A stretch of DNA of 30,279 nucleotides, taken from positions 1 to 30,279 of the IMG/VR virus record IMGVR_UViG_3300049459_000063; one strand, 5' to 3'. The stretch comes from a virus. The notes under the pieces are model-generated. The model did no database searches. It was not told where the DNA came from and was given only the letters and a program-made list of their open reading frames with translations. A program made the position numbers and the translations under genes. This document shows positions 7,016 through 14,098 of the stretch, piece after piece. Positions within the stretch are counted from its first letter, which is position 1; every line of letters begins with the position of its first letter.

Positions 7016-7296
7016 CAGGCCGTCTCCAGCTCAAGTAGGTCCATTTGTTGTTCGCCTTCCTTCCTCATCGCGTGTCTGCGAATCGCCACGGGGGCGACCG
7101 GCAGGCGAACGGACGGATTGGGCATACCGGAGGGGCTCATTTCATGAGTCATTTCGAACTCAGCTCGGACTGACCAGCCGCAGGCCTCGTTGGTGCATTG
7201 CAGGTAGGCAATACGCAGAAAAATATGCGTGCCTTCACTTGTGCGGATCCGCATTCGCCCTTGGCAATGCGGGCATACCAGTTTGTAAGTGCTCAC
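7015..7296 (-). CDS. ogr: Ogr/Delta-type zinc-finger late activator
   Basis: This 93-residue protein has the Ogr/Delta zinc-binding pattern C-X2-C-X22-C-X4-C: Cys8, Cys11, Cys34 and Cys39 (CPHC, then QCTNEAC). The family activates late-gene promoters of P2-like phages by binding a dyad upstream of the start site and contacting RNA polymerase alpha. The tail EMSPSGMPNP resembles the conserved stretch after the finger in family members. It is longer than P2 Ogr (72 residues), with a basic and Glu-rich extension. Unusually, it sits inside the early block, not next to gene D as in P2, so late activation would follow directly from early transcription. Candidate targets lie at 16280, 21191 and 28247. 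Confidence 0.85.
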   Translation of the reverse strand: MSTYKLVCPHCQGRMRIRTSEGTHIFLRIAYLQCTNEACGWSVRAEFEMTHEMSPSGMPNPSVRLPVAPVAIRRHAMRKEGEQQMDLLELETA

Positions 7297-7362
7297 TTTG
7301 TTTCCCCCATCGCGAATTGCGACATTTCGGCTAAAGCCGAGAACTGGCGGCGCTTCTTGCGC
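7297..7362 (-). other. Two small hairpins between ogr-like and CII-like genes
   Basis: On the minus strand GGCGC-AAGAA-GCGCC (7349-7363) is followed by TCGGC-TTTA-GCCGA (7327-7340). Neither is followed by a T-run, so they look more like processing or attenuation structures than a terminator. They would set how much CII-region transcript reaches the activator gene. Confidence 0.4.
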
Positions 7363-7848
7363 CTACTTCATATCCTGGCTGCCCGGGTTTTCCCGGTGCA
7401 GAACGATCACCGCAGTGACCTCTTCATGTCTTGCTGCTACGTGTGCTCGATGTGCCGCGATAATGTCCTGCACCTCGTCGTCCTGGATGACGCCGTCTTG
7501 AAGTGCTTTGGCAATGATGGCGTCGACGAGCCCGCGCTTTACGGTGGTGTTGATCGAACGGGCGTATAGGTCGAGGTTGTCGAGCTGCCCTGCCTCAGCT
7601 ACGGGGACAAAAACACCGCCGTACAGATTGCAGACGAAGTCGGGGAGGTGAGTGGTGGCGGTTTGCGACTCCAGAAGGCAGATCTGCTCATCGGTCAGTG
7701 GGCGGCTACCAGCGTTTTCATACGCGTGGTTGTCGAACTTTTTGACCGACATCCCTAGACGCGGTGCTGCGCAATCACGCCCCCCCGGGTATGCGCAAAT
7801 GACTGCGCTCACAACTTGGCGACGGGTTTCTAGAACAGTGCGTTTCAT
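7363..7848 (-). CDS. CII-like phage regulator (YmfL family)
   Basis: This 161-residue protein matches the YmfL / phage CII regulatory family by its N-terminus (ETRRQVVSAVICAYPGGRDC) and by the segment KKFDNHAYENAGSRPLTDEQ, a helix-turn-helix region with a conserved ENAG turn. A following LPDFVCNLYGG stretch is also typical. Such proteins act early in the lysis-lysogeny choice, probably as transcription factors. I chose the ATG at 7848, since upstream residues have no family match. It is the second gene of the early transcript, after the Cro-like gene. Confidence 0.8.
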   Translation of the reverse strand: MKRTVLETRRQVVSAVICAYPGGRDCAAPRLGMSVKKFDNHAYENAGSRPLTDEQICLLESQTATTHLPDFVCNLYGGVFVPVAEAGQLDNLDLYARSINTTVKRGLVDAIIAKALQDGVIQDDEVQDIIAAHRAHVAARHEEVTAVIVLHRENPGSQDMK

Positions 7849-7877
7849 CTTCTGGTTTCTCAAAAAGGTGAGTGCAA

Positions 7878-8099
7878 TTAATTTGAGATCACGCCGTCTT
7901 TGATACCCAGAAGCACAGCCGCTCGGTGAGCTTCGCCTCGCAAACATTTTTTTTGACCATTCAGCACTGCATAAACAGTGCTGGGGTTGAGGTCGTGTCG
8001 TTTGGCGAAATCAGCAGCAGACAGTCCCTGCGCGACCAACTTACTTCGAGCCAGCTGTAAGGCTTGCTCCGTGATAGCTGTGTTCGGCATAGTGCTCAT
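7878..8099 (-). CDS. Cro-like HTH DNA-binding protein
   Basis: A 73-residue HTH protein. The core ARSKLVAQGLSAADFAKRHD then LNPSTVYAVLNGQKKCLRGE is a helix-turn-helix typical of small phage proteins with the LRGEAHRAAVLLGIKDG ending. It is the first gene of the leftward early transcript and lies opposite the repressor gene, the usual place of Cro (or Apl/Cox in P2 relatives). It probably represses the lysogenic promoter. The ATG at 8099 has a weak ribosome site; an internal ATG at 8090 has GAG at better spacing and may be the true start. Confidence 0.8.
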   Translation of the reverse strand: MSTMPNTAITEQALQLARSKLVAQGLSAADFAKRHDLNPSTVYAVLNGQKKCLRGEAHRAAVLLGIKDGVISN

Positions 8100-8127
8100 T
8101 CGTGTGATTTAGTGTGGAATTCTGGCG

Positions 8128-8156
8128 ATCTTGGTACAAATAATTGGGACTGTCAA
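8128..8156 (-). promoter_or_regulatory. Early leftward promoter
   Basis: On the minus strand a perfect -35 box TTGACA (8151-8156) is followed by a 17-base spacer and CAAGAT (8128-8133) as a weak -10. The start site would be near 8121, about 20 bases before the Cro-like gene. The spacer carries TTGGTAC/TTGGGAC on the plus strand, which may be operator half-sites. Confidence 0.65.
8131..8150. promoter_or_regulatory. Possible repressor operator, tandem heptamers
   Basis: TTGGTAC (8131-8137) and TTGGGAC (8144-8150) repeat in direct orientation with a 13-base period inside the early promoter spacer. Binding of the repressor or the Cro-like protein here would block the promoter. This is suggested by position only. 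Confidence 0.3.
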
Positions 8157-8176
8157 GCAATGAGGGTGCGATTTTG

Positions 8177-8524
8177 ATGACCATTGGAGCTCGGCTTCGC
8201 GAAGAACGAGCGCGGCTGGGCGTTAGCCAAACGGAATTGGCAAATGTTTGCGGTGTTAAAAAAAACACTCAGCTGAACTATGAGAAAGACGAGCGAAGCC
8301 CTGATGCCCCGTACCTGCTGCTAGCTCACAAAGCAGGGGTGGATATTTACTACGTTTTGTTCGGTGAGCCTTTACCCGCATTCGCGGATCAGCTGTCACC
8401 TGTTGAATCCGAAGTCCTGTCCTATTTTCGTAACCTGTCGGATTACGACAAAGAATCCATCCGCCGTATGGCTTATGCGATGGCTACCGTCGCAAAAGAC
8501 TCAACACCAGCACCACGTACTTAA
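8177..8524 (+). CDS. XRE-family prophage repressor, no protease domain
   Basis: This 115-residue protein has a classic XRE helix-turn-helix (IGARLREERARLGVSQTELA then VKKNTQLNYEKDERSPDA, residues 3-45) and a short C-terminal region (about 73-105) with EVLSYFRNLSDYDKESIRRM, the type of segment used for oligomerisation. It lacks a LexA/CI-type Ser-Lys autoprotease domain, so RecA cannot trigger its self-cleavage and another inducer is needed. It lies divergent from the early operon, so it is the best candidate for the lysogeny repressor. The ATG at 8177 follows GAGGGT; a TTG at 8144 is in frame but less likely. Confidence 0.88.
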   Translation: MTIGARLREERARLGVSQTELANVCGVKKNTQLNYEKDERSPDAPYLLLAHKAGVDIYYVLFGEPLPAFADQLSPVESEVLSYFRNLSDYDKESIRRMAYAMATVAKDSTPAPRT

Positions 8525-8556
8525 CAGCCATATCTAATGAGAAGGAACTTGCGTTC

Positions 8557-9123
8557 ATGTTTGGGATTACCAAAAGAACTGTGTTGGCTGCTGTACTTGC
8601 ATCATCTGTAGCGCTCTCGGCTCATGCTTTGGAGCCTCAACACTTCGATAATTTGCCTGCGATGGTCGAAGATTTCGGAGATTTTTCCGATGAAAATGGC
8701 ACGTTCAAAGTGCTGAAAGCTCAGCCCCTGCATGTGCAGTTTTCTCCGCAAGTCGTACCTGGTGACCTACCTGAAAATGTTCGATACGAGGTGCAGCGAG
8801 CCGCCCTGTACGGCGTGTATCGGACCTTCGTGCATACCTCCGCCGAGTCGGTTCAAGTCACTGCCCTCCCCATTGAACTGGAAATCAAGAATGGTGTTTC
8901 CAAAAAACTCAAGGGTCCATCGGTTGACGTGACTGTTACTCGGGCCCAAGCGTTGGCAGCTGTACAGAAGCTGATTCAGGTGAACAACCTTGCAGAATTG
9001 GTGAAGCCGGAACAGATGGGAGATATGCAGCTGGATAACTGGACCAAGAACTTCGAGGCCCTGTATTACAAGCAGCAAGGGATCGATAGGCTGCTCGCTG
9101 AATTGAAAGCGAAGCAAGGTTAA
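8557..9123 (+). CDS. Secreted protein, likely lysogenic conversion gene
   Basis: This 188-residue protein starts with a signal peptide: basic KR at residues 6-7, then a hydrophobic core ending in an AHA cleavage site after residue 24. The mature part is soluble, has no Cys, and I recognise no family. It contains VQFSPQVVPGDLPENVRYEV and an Ala/Val/Leu-rich helical C-terminus. It follows the repressor gene by 32 bases with a good ribosome site (GAAGGAA) and no promoter visible between, and a strong terminator follows it. It is therefore probably made in the lysogen and exported to the periplasm or outside, as a moron gene. Its role is unknown. Confidence 0.75.
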   Translation: MFGITKRTVLAAVLASSVALSAHALEPQHFDNLPAMVEDFGDFSDENGTFKVLKAQPLHVQFSPQVVPGDLPENVRYEVQRAALYGVYRTFVHTSAESVQVTALPIELEIKNGVSKKLKGPSVDVTVTRAQALAAVQKLIQVNNLAELVKPEQMGDMQLDNWTKNFEALYYKQQGIDRLLAELKAKQG

Positions 9124-9151
9124 GCGGGATCGTCGTCCGAGGCTCAGCGTC

Positions 9152-9180
9152 AAAAAGCCCAGCTTCTGCTGGGCTTTTTT
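9152..9180 (+). terminator. Rho-independent terminator
   Basis: AAAAAGCCCAGC, loop TTCT, GCTGGGCTTTTTT: a 12-bp stem including A-T pairs, with a T-run. It ends the repressor and secreted-protein transcript. The A-run on the other side may also let it stop leftward transcription coming out of gene D. Confidence 0.92.
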
Positions 9181-9201
9181 GTATCTGAGCGAATGCCCCC
9201 A

Positions 9202-9230
9202 TTGGCTAAATGGTTCGATATGGGTACTGT
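9202..9230 (+). promoter_or_regulatory. SOS-controlled promoter
   Basis: TTGGCT (9202-9207), a 17-base spacer, and TACTGT (9225-9230) form a sigma-70 type promoter. The -10 box overlaps the LexA site at 9227-9242. The start would be near 9237, about 25 bases before the ATG at 9262. Confidence 0.7.
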
Positions 9231-9242
9231 ATGTGCATACAG
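9227..9242. promoter_or_regulatory. LexA (SOS) box
   Basis: CTGTATGTGCATACAG matches the gamma-proteobacterial LexA consensus CTGT-N8-ACAG with palindromic flanks; only the two central bases depart from symmetry. It covers the -10 region of the promoter for the 71-residue gene, so LexA should repress that gene until DNA damage occurs. Confidence 0.9.
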
Positions 9243-9261
9243 TGACGGAGCTTGAAAGACA

Positions 9262-9477
9262 ATGAAACCGATTAGCGTCACCCCCGAAACCGCAGCCGAT
9301 GGGCTCGCTATGTTCGAGCCTATTACGAAATTGGAGCGGGAGTTGATTGTCGGCTACAGACGTTTATCCAGCGATGATCAGGAGCGCTTGCTCCAGGTGC
9401 TGCATGCATTGGTTTCTGTAACCGATGAAGGTAAGCCAAGTGCACGGTTGATGTACTGTCAGCGACACGCCTGCTAA
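9262..9477 (+). CDS. SOS-induced small protein, candidate antirepressor
   Basis: This 71-residue protein has no HTH and no membrane segment. Its residues 21-53 (ITKLERELIVGYRRLSSDDQ, then ERLLQVLHALVSV) align without gaps to residues 73-105 of the nearby repressor (LSPVESEVLSYFRNLSDYDK, then ESIRRMAYAMATV), with 9 identities and mostly conservative changes. This suggests a free copy of the repressor's oligomerisation segment that could form inactive mixed complexes. The gene is placed under a LexA box and its stop overlaps the stop of gene D on the other strand. In P2 relative 186, Tum, a LexA-controlled antirepressor, plays this role; I infer an analogous, not homologous, function. The ribosome site is GGAG upstream of ATG 9262. 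Confidence 0.75.
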   Translation: MKPISVTPETAADGLAMFEPITKLERELIVGYRRLSSDDQERLLQVLHALVSVTDEGKPSARLMYCQRHAC

Positions 9478-10754
9478 GAATGGGAGGCGACTGCCTTGCT
9501 GGAGGTCAGTCGTTTAAGCTCTCGCTCCGCAGCTCGTTTTGCCGAGGCTTTACTCTCATACAGATGTGACAGTCGTTTTGGCTTGCTCTGATCACCCTCG
9601 GTAAGTTTTTGTTGCTTACCGCTCTTCTTGTCGCGGTACCACGCGACGATTCCCGTGTAGTCCTTGGCATCGTCGGCCAGCTCCGCTACCTCGTCGCCAT
9701 CTGGCAACTTTGATTCAAGCTCAAGACTCGTGGTGAATGAGTCCGACGTGAAACTGTGTTTGACGTTGCCCCCCAGCCAGATAATGTCCGCGATTTCCTG
9801 CTTGATCCCTGTCAGGGAGTAGGTGAGCTCTGGCGTTAGATCCGGACGGCCACGCGCCAGCGAATAGCTGAGCGTTGCCGTACCGCGCTGCAGTTTGTTC
9901 CACTCTGCCCGGGCAGCGACCAGCGCGCTTTTCTGGTCGGTGTAGGAGTGCCGCAGGTCCTTGATATTGTCTCCGCCGCCGGATACCGCCTCTTTTTTTT
10001 CGGCGCTGTTGACGTCGTAGTAGAACGCCCGAACGCCGGTGTAACTATCTCGATCCGCTTGAAGGAATCGGTGCTGGTCGCCGTCCCGGCGGGTCAGGGT
10101 GATGTGCGGCAGGTTCAGTCCGCTGGCGCTGGTCGCATTGCCGATCGGCATGAACAGCAGCCTGCCGGCTTTCACTGTGGCGATCGCATCATGCTCTTGT
10201 CCCAGGCGGGAGAGCAGGTTCGCGTCTGATTCATTGGCCTGATCAAGATGCACTAGTTTGATCGCGCTGAGAGCGGCGCTTACCAGCGGGCCAAGGCCGT
10301 AGGCCCCCGCAATGGCTTGCACGACTGTCTCAATCGTTTCGTTATGCCAGCTTCGTTCCCGTTTGACCTTCAGTCCCGCACTCATGTCCACGCTGCGCGC
10401 TCGGATGTTTAATTGGTCCGGCGCTCCGCTGTGTTCGGTCTCATCGACCGTGTATGAGCCTTTGTCGACCAGCCCTGTATCGCTCCAGCCAAGCCACAGG
10501 CGCAAGGTCGCACCCTTCGGTGGAATGACCAGGCGCCCGTCATGATCCGAAAGCGTGACATCGAGCTGGTCTGCCGCGAGTCCGCGGTTGTCGGTCAGTT
10601 CAATGCTCATCAGGCGCTTCTCGATAGCCGCCGTGATGTCGCGTCCATCGACCTCCAGCCGGCAGATCGGACGCGGGTAGGCTTTCGCTTCCCGCATTGA
10701 GGCCTGCGCATCATTCAGATAGCCATCGATCTGGCTCAGTGCCTGGTCGATCAC
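9474..10754 (-). CDS. D: Late control/tail hub protein gpD
   Basis: This 426-residue protein corresponds to P2 gpD (387 residues), the baseplate hub that connects tail tube and spike. Family signs include PRPICRLEVDGRDITAAI at the start, LTDNRGLAADQLDVTLSDHD around residue 55, and a central region with ANESDANLLSRLG followed by GRLLF. The C-terminus is longer and basic (SKPKRLSHLYESKASAKRAA). It starts at GTG 10754, overlapping the stop of gene U by 4 bases, so translation is coupled. It is the last gene of the FI-D transcript and is convergent with the SOS gene; no terminator is visible between them. Confidence 0.93.
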   Translation of the reverse strand: MIDQALSQIDGYLNDAQASMREAKAYPRPICRLEVDGRDITAAIEKRLMSIELTDNRGLAADQLDVTLSDHDGRLVIPPKGATLRLWLGWSDTGLVDKGSYTVDETEHSGAPDQLNIRARSVDMSAGLKVKRERSWHNETIETVVQAIAGAYGLGPLVSAALSAIKLVHLDQANESDANLLSRLGQEHDAIATVKAGRLLFMPIGNATSASGLNLPHITLTRRDGDQHRFLQADRDSYTGVRAFYYDVNSAEKKEAVSGGGDNIKDLRHSYTDQKSALVAARAEWNKLQRGTATLSYSLARGRPDLTPELTYSLTGIKQEIADIIWLGGNVKHSFTSDSFTTSLELESKLPDGDEVAELADDAKDYTGIVAWYRDKKSGKQQKLTEGDQSKPKRLSHLYESKASAKRAAERELKRLTSSKAVASHS

Positions 10755-11191
10755 AGGATTTTCCTCAGAATGTTGCCGGCTGTGCTGACGCCTGCGCCGA
10801 GCAGGTCGACGCGGCCGTCATCGATCCGTTTAAGCGCGATGGTGAACTCAATCCGACGCGCTGCGCCGTCCGAGAAGAACAGGGTCTTGGTCTCGTTGAT
10901 GCTGTCGATCACCCAGATGCCCAAGATCCTGCCGGTGCCTTCAATCAGCGGCCAGGCCTTGCCGGTATCGGCCATGGCGCGAAGTGTGTCGAGGCTGAGC
11001 GGGGTTCCGGCGAGCGCCGGCAGAAGAACTCCAGGCATGCTGATCGAGTCCTCGCCACGGCCCAGGAACTGACGTGATGGATTGGTGCCGATACGGGAGG
11101 TCGAGCCATGACGCCATTCTGTTTGCCGCTGCAGTTCCTGATACGCCAGGGTTTCTAGGCTGAAAATGAACATGCCCAGTGACATCATCAT
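10751..11191 (-). CDS. U: Tail terminator protein gpU
   Basis: This 146-residue protein matches P2 gpU (159 residues), which caps the tail tube and joins it to the head. Conserved stretches include LGMFIFSLETLAYQELQRQT, SRIGTNPSRQFLGRGEDSIS and GKAWPLIEGTGRILGIWVI. The start at ATG 11191 has AGGAGTAAACGGAC upstream, and the ribosome site overlaps the stop codon of gene T. Confidence 0.94.
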   Translation of the reverse strand: MMMSLGMFIFSLETLAYQELQRQTEWRHGSTSRIGTNPSRQFLGRGEDSISMPGVLLPALAGTPLSLDTLRAMADTGKAWPLIEGTGRILGIWVIDSINETKTLFFSDGAARRIEFTIALKRIDDGRVDLLGAGVSTAGNILRKIL

Positions 11192-11197
11192 GTCCGT

Positions 11198-13978
11198 TTA
11201 CTCCTGGTCAAAAAGGGCGCTGCGTCCCTTGGCTTGTTTTGCATGCTGGCGCTTGTCCAGTTCTGCAGAAACGGCCCGCGCGATCGCCGTGGCATCCATC
11301 CCAGCGGCGGGGTGAATGTTGATGACGATTTTATCGGGCGCCATTTGCATCGCCGCCGGAGCTACTGCTGGACCAATTGGCGGGCGGTTGTCGACGGCGA
11401 TCGCACCTTGAGCCCCGCCAATACCCACGGCGATCGCGCCCACTTGGGCCAGTCGCTTGCCCATTCCTAGGATTGATTCGAGCATGCCGCCGTTTTCAGC
11501 TTTCGCTCCCGGAATGGATGCGGCTGGGTTCAGAGCTGCTGCAGCCACACCAGGTATGGCAGAGGCTGGGTTCAGCAACGCTCCAGCATTGGTGATGGCT
11601 CCGATGGTCACAGTTCCCGCGTGGGTCATCAGTTCGCCCACGGCCTTGACGGCTTCCATAGGTCCGTTCTGACCGTCCGCAACACCCTGGGCCAACCCGG
11701 CCATGGTGAAGACGCCGAGCTCGGCGAACACTCTGGAAGGGCTGTGGATGCCGAGTTTTTCCTTGAACCAGTCGACGGTGCTGCTGCCAGCGTCGGAAAT
11801 GGCCGTCTTCACCGAACCCATGGCATTGGTGATGCCGTTAACCAGGCCGGAGATGATCATTCCTCCGAACTCGGTGAATCGGCTGGGCATCTCGACGCCC
11901 ATGTAGTTCATCACCGCTGAGAAGGCCTGGTAGATCAGCCTGATTGGGCTGAAATTGGCGAGCGTCTGCAGGATGCCGCTGATCCCGCCGCTGAAGCCCA
12001 GTTTGATTTCAGCCCAGGCACTGACGAAGTAAGACTTCACCTTGTCCCAGTTCGCATAGATCAGATAGGCAGCGGCGGCGATCGCCGTGATGGCCAAGCC
12101 AATTGGATTGGCCATGAACAGTCGGCCAACCCACATGAATGCCTGCCCGACAAAGGGCAGGACCTTCGAGCCAAGGTTGAACAGCAGCCCGATCACAGAG
12201 GGCAGGCGGATCCCTATCAATGACAACCCGTATCGCACGGCGAGGAACGGGCCAAGGGTCGTGGCCAGTGCGAGGGCAACCGTGCTGAAGCCGATCGACA
12301 ACGCGGCGATGCCGGCGCCGACCTTCAGGATGCCCAGCACCAGTCCCGGGTTAGCGGTCGCCCACGCGTTGACGCGCTCGAGGACGCCGTTAAATCCCGT
12401 AATCAGTTGAATCAGTGCTGGTCGAAGGGTCTCGCCCAAGGCACTGCTCAGGTTGAACATGCGGTTTTGAGACATCTCCCATCGGGCTGACAGTTGGTCC
12501 CCACGGATATCCCCTTCGCGCTGCATTGATCCGTCGCGCTTGGGGGCGTTGTCCGCTCCATTCACCAGGTCAAGTTGTCGCCGGTATTCACCGATGTTGG
12601 ACGCCAGTTTTGCCGCATCGTCGCCGTACTCTTTGCCGAACAGCTGGGTCATCACACCGAGCTGCTGGTTTTTGGGCAGTTTGTTCACCGCTTCCAGCAC
12701 CTTCTGGATGGTGCCCGTCGCGTCCTTGCTCATGCCGTCCTGAACTGCTTTCGCTTCCAGGCCGATCGACTTGAGACCGGTGACAAACCGTTTGGGTTGC
12801 TGGGTGGCGATAGCCAGTTCTCGAATCATTGCATTGGTTGCGGTGGCGGCGATTTCCGACGATGCGCCGAGCGTCAGGAAGGTTGATCCCAATGCGGCTG
12901 CGTCCTTGAACGACATGCCAACCGACGCGGTAATGCCTGCCGTGCGCTGCATGACGTCAATGATGTCTCCACCCTTAGACATGGCGTTGTCGTCCAGGTA
13001 GTTGATCGCGTCGCCGAGCTGGCTGACGTTCTTAATGGGCAATTTGTAGAGACTGGCAATGCGCGCCAGGCTCTCGCCGACTTGGTCCGCAGGTAACTCA
13101 AAAGCCGTCGCGGCGGTCGCGGCGACGCGGGCGAACTCCAGAAGATCGTTTTTGCCCTGGATGCCCATTCGCGCACCGCCTTCCACCAGCGCGGCGATAT
13201 CTGTAGTCGCCATAGGAATGGTTTCGGACATCTTCTTTATTGCCGCGCCCATGTCGTAATAAGTCTGTGTGAGCTGTCCGTTGCCATCCCGGGCACCTTC
13301 GACCTGTTTGGCAACACCCGCCATGGCATCTTCGAATCGAGAATAATCCTTGATCGTCCCTAGGATCGGGAGTCCGGCCGCCGCACCGACAGCACCAGCG
13401 CTCGCTCCGACCATAGCCGCGTTGCCGGCGAGCTCTTTCCCCTTGGAATAGTTCCTCTGTGCCATAGACACCCGTCCCTGCTGTTTGGCGAGCGCAGAGA
13501 GGCGATCTTTCTGAGCCTGGATGGCTTTATTAGTTGCCTCCATCTCGGTTTTTAGGCGGCGCTCGGTGGTGCCGAGGTCGCGGGTATCAGCACCGGTTGA
13601 TTTCAAGAGGGGGATCAGACGCTGTAGTTCCGATCGCTGAGCGGTGTGTTTGTTGGTCAGCTTTTCCACGGAGGCGGAGGCGTTGACGAATGCCTTCTGG
13701 AAAGCAGCGGTGGGGGCGTCCATCTTCTGCAGCTGCTCGCGCAGGCCGCGTAACTTGTCTTGCGCCCGGGCCAGTTCCTCGGAGGATTGGCGGACGGCTT
13801 CCTTCTGGCGGGTATAGCTGGAAATGTTGGACTGCTGGGCGTTGAGTTCCTTCAGCTGGTCCCGTGCCGCTTTCAAGGCGCGAGACGTAGCATTGCTCCC
13901 CGCGCTGATCTGTTTGAGGGGCGCGGTGACCTTGTCGATCGCCGACAGCAGAAATTCCAGCCGCAGCTTGTCAGTCAT
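11198..13978 (-). CDS. T: Tail tape-measure protein gpT
   Basis: A 926-residue tape-measure protein that sets tail length and helps DNA entry. The first 180 residues are charged coiled coil (heptads with LKAARDQLKELNAQQSNISS). Next comes a TP901-like tape-measure domain (GARMGIQGKNDLLEFARVAA, later ATATNAMIRELAIATQQPKR). Hydrophobic segments, likely membrane-active, lie in the middle (GILKVGAGIAALSIGFSTVA and GLAITAIAAAAYLIYA). The C-terminus is Gly/Ala rich. It is larger than P2 gpT (815), implying a longer tail. I chose the ATG at 13978, which overlaps the end of the E' frame by 8 bases; a GTG at 13990 is a possible alternative. Confidence 0.94.
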   Translation of the reverse strand: MTDKLRLEFLLSAIDKVTAPLKQISAGSNATSRALKAARDQLKELNAQQSNISSYTRQKEAVRQSSEELARAQDKLRGLREQLQKMDAPTAAFQKAFVNASASVEKLTNKHTAQRSELQRLIPLLKSTGADTRDLGTTERRLKTEMEATNKAIQAQKDRLSALAKQQGRVSMAQRNYSKGKELAGNAAMVGASAGAVGAAAGLPILGTIKDYSRFEDAMAGVAKQVEGARDGNGQLTQTYYDMGAAIKKMSETIPMATTDIAALVEGGARMGIQGKNDLLEFARVAATAATAFELPADQVGESLARIASLYKLPIKNVSQLGDAINYLDDNAMSKGGDIIDVMQRTAGITASVGMSFKDAAALGSTFLTLGASSEIAATATNAMIRELAIATQQPKRFVTGLKSIGLEAKAVQDGMSKDATGTIQKVLEAVNKLPKNQQLGVMTQLFGKEYGDDAAKLASNIGEYRRQLDLVNGADNAPKRDGSMQREGDIRGDQLSARWEMSQNRMFNLSSALGETLRPALIQLITGFNGVLERVNAWATANPGLVLGILKVGAGIAALSIGFSTVALALATTLGPFLAVRYGLSLIGIRLPSVIGLLFNLGSKVLPFVGQAFMWVGRLFMANPIGLAITAIAAAAYLIYANWDKVKSYFVSAWAEIKLGFSGGISGILQTLANFSPIRLIYQAFSAVMNYMGVEMPSRFTEFGGMIISGLVNGITNAMGSVKTAISDAGSSTVDWFKEKLGIHSPSRVFAELGVFTMAGLAQGVADGQNGPMEAVKAVGELMTHAGTVTIGAITNAGALLNPASAIPGVAAAALNPAASIPGAKAENGGMLESILGMGKRLAQVGAIAVGIGGAQGAIAVDNRPPIGPAVAPAAMQMAPDKIVINIHPAAGMDATAIARAVSAELDKRQHAKQAKGRSALFDQE

Positions 13979-14090
13979 CCTTCGCCCCACTTCGTTTACG
14001 AGCGCGTTCGCGCCATTCCATCAGTTCGGTCAGGGGGAGCGGATCCATCTCCGCTGGCCCCCAGTGAAAAATCACGGCGATATCCGCCAT
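13971..14090 (-). CDS. E': GpE'-type frame (C-terminal part of the E+E' fusion)
   Basis: This 39-codon frame reads MADIAVIFHWGPAEMDPLPL then TELMEWRERARKRSGAKDD, matching the small P2 GpE family used as C-terminal part of the tail assembly chaperone. No good ribosome site precedes its ATG. It is open in the -1 frame through to the slippery site at 14141-14147, so it is probably made only as an extension of E (about 157 residues in total). Confidence 0.85.
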   Translation of the reverse strand: MADIAVIFHWGPAEMDPLPLTELMEWRERARKRSGAKDD

Positions 14091-14098
14091 CGCGTCAT

